Positions 13,019 to 13,131 of a stretch of DNA of 13,131 nucleotides are shown here, piece after piece (position 1 is the first letter of the stretch; each line of letters opens with the position of its first letter). The stretch comes from an uncultured Lachnospiraceae bacterium. GTDB lineage: Bacteria > Bacillota > Clostridia > Lachnospirales > Lachnospiraceae. The stretch lies in the NCBI GenBank assembly GCA_910586605.1, contig CAJUJR010000078.1, positions 1-13,131 of the forward strand, read 5' to 3'. The notes under the pieces were generated by a model. That model worked only from the letters and a program-made list of their open reading frames with translations, did not search any database and was not told where the DNA came from. The position numbers were made by a program, and so were the translations under genes.

Positions 13019-13098
13019 GATATTTTTTATATCTTTAACTATTTTACTGTTACTATTCACAGCCAACCGTAGCCAAATTTAAGGAAATAAAAAATATC
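13019..13098. repeat. 80-bp AT-rich palindromic element containing the right inverted-repeat copy
   Basis: The ends are a perfect 12-bp inverted pair, GATATTTTTTAT (13019-13030) and ATAAAAAATATC (13087-13098), with weaker similarity continuing inward for about 10 more bases. The segment 13048-13098 is the partner of 1-51. The layout resembles a small non-autonomous palindromic element. The last 33 bases of the window (13099-13131) show nothing I can identify. Confidence 0.7.
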
Positions 13099-13131
13099 TT
13101 CCCCTGTGAAGCGCTTTCATTATATGCGGCA

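Overview
The window is dominated by a ribosomal-protein super-operon, read entirely on the minus strand. Its 22 genes follow the canonical bacterial S10-spc order: rpsJ, rplC, rplD, rplW, rplB, rpsS, rplV, rpsC, rplP, rpmC, rpsQ, rplN, rplX, rplE, rpsN, rpsH, rplF, rplR, rpsE, rpmD, rplO, secY. Strong AGGAGG Shine-Dalgarno sites, a four-cysteine zinc-binding S14, modest GC and the protein sequences suggest a Clostridia-type Firmicute, most likely a Lachnospiraceae. The family-level assignment is inference.

Upstream edge (12686-13131): a sigma-A-type promoter (-35 TTGCAA, 17-bp spacer, -10 TAAGAT) drives a leader of about 290 nt. It can fold into three domains before the rpsJ ribosome-binding site. 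Further out lies an 80-bp AT-rich palindromic element (13019-13098).

Operon body (1553-12685): genes are tightly packed, several with 1-base or 11-base overlaps, and a few intercistronic spacers hold clear stem-loops. The most unusual spacer lies between rplW and rplB: the last seven codons of rplW plus downstream sequence are tandemly duplicated (two units of about 72 bp), followed by nested helices before rplB. The translated genes supply proteins of both subunits and end with SecY, the channel of the Sec translocon.

Downstream edge (1-1552): after secY the usual adk-map-infA-alpha genes are absent. A strong rho-independent terminator is followed by a decayed-looking accessory stretch: an SF0329-family gene with a probable C-terminal frameshift, a small unknown ORF, a 34-bp near-perfect hairpin, an unidentified gene tail, and the first ~80 codons of a cation:proton antiporter cut off by a repeat. 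That repeat (1-51) recurs in inverted orientation at 13048-13098 (47/51 identical), so the whole block sits between inverted repeats. No gene is credible on the plus strand, and no tRNA, rRNA, CRISPR or complete insertion sequence is visible.
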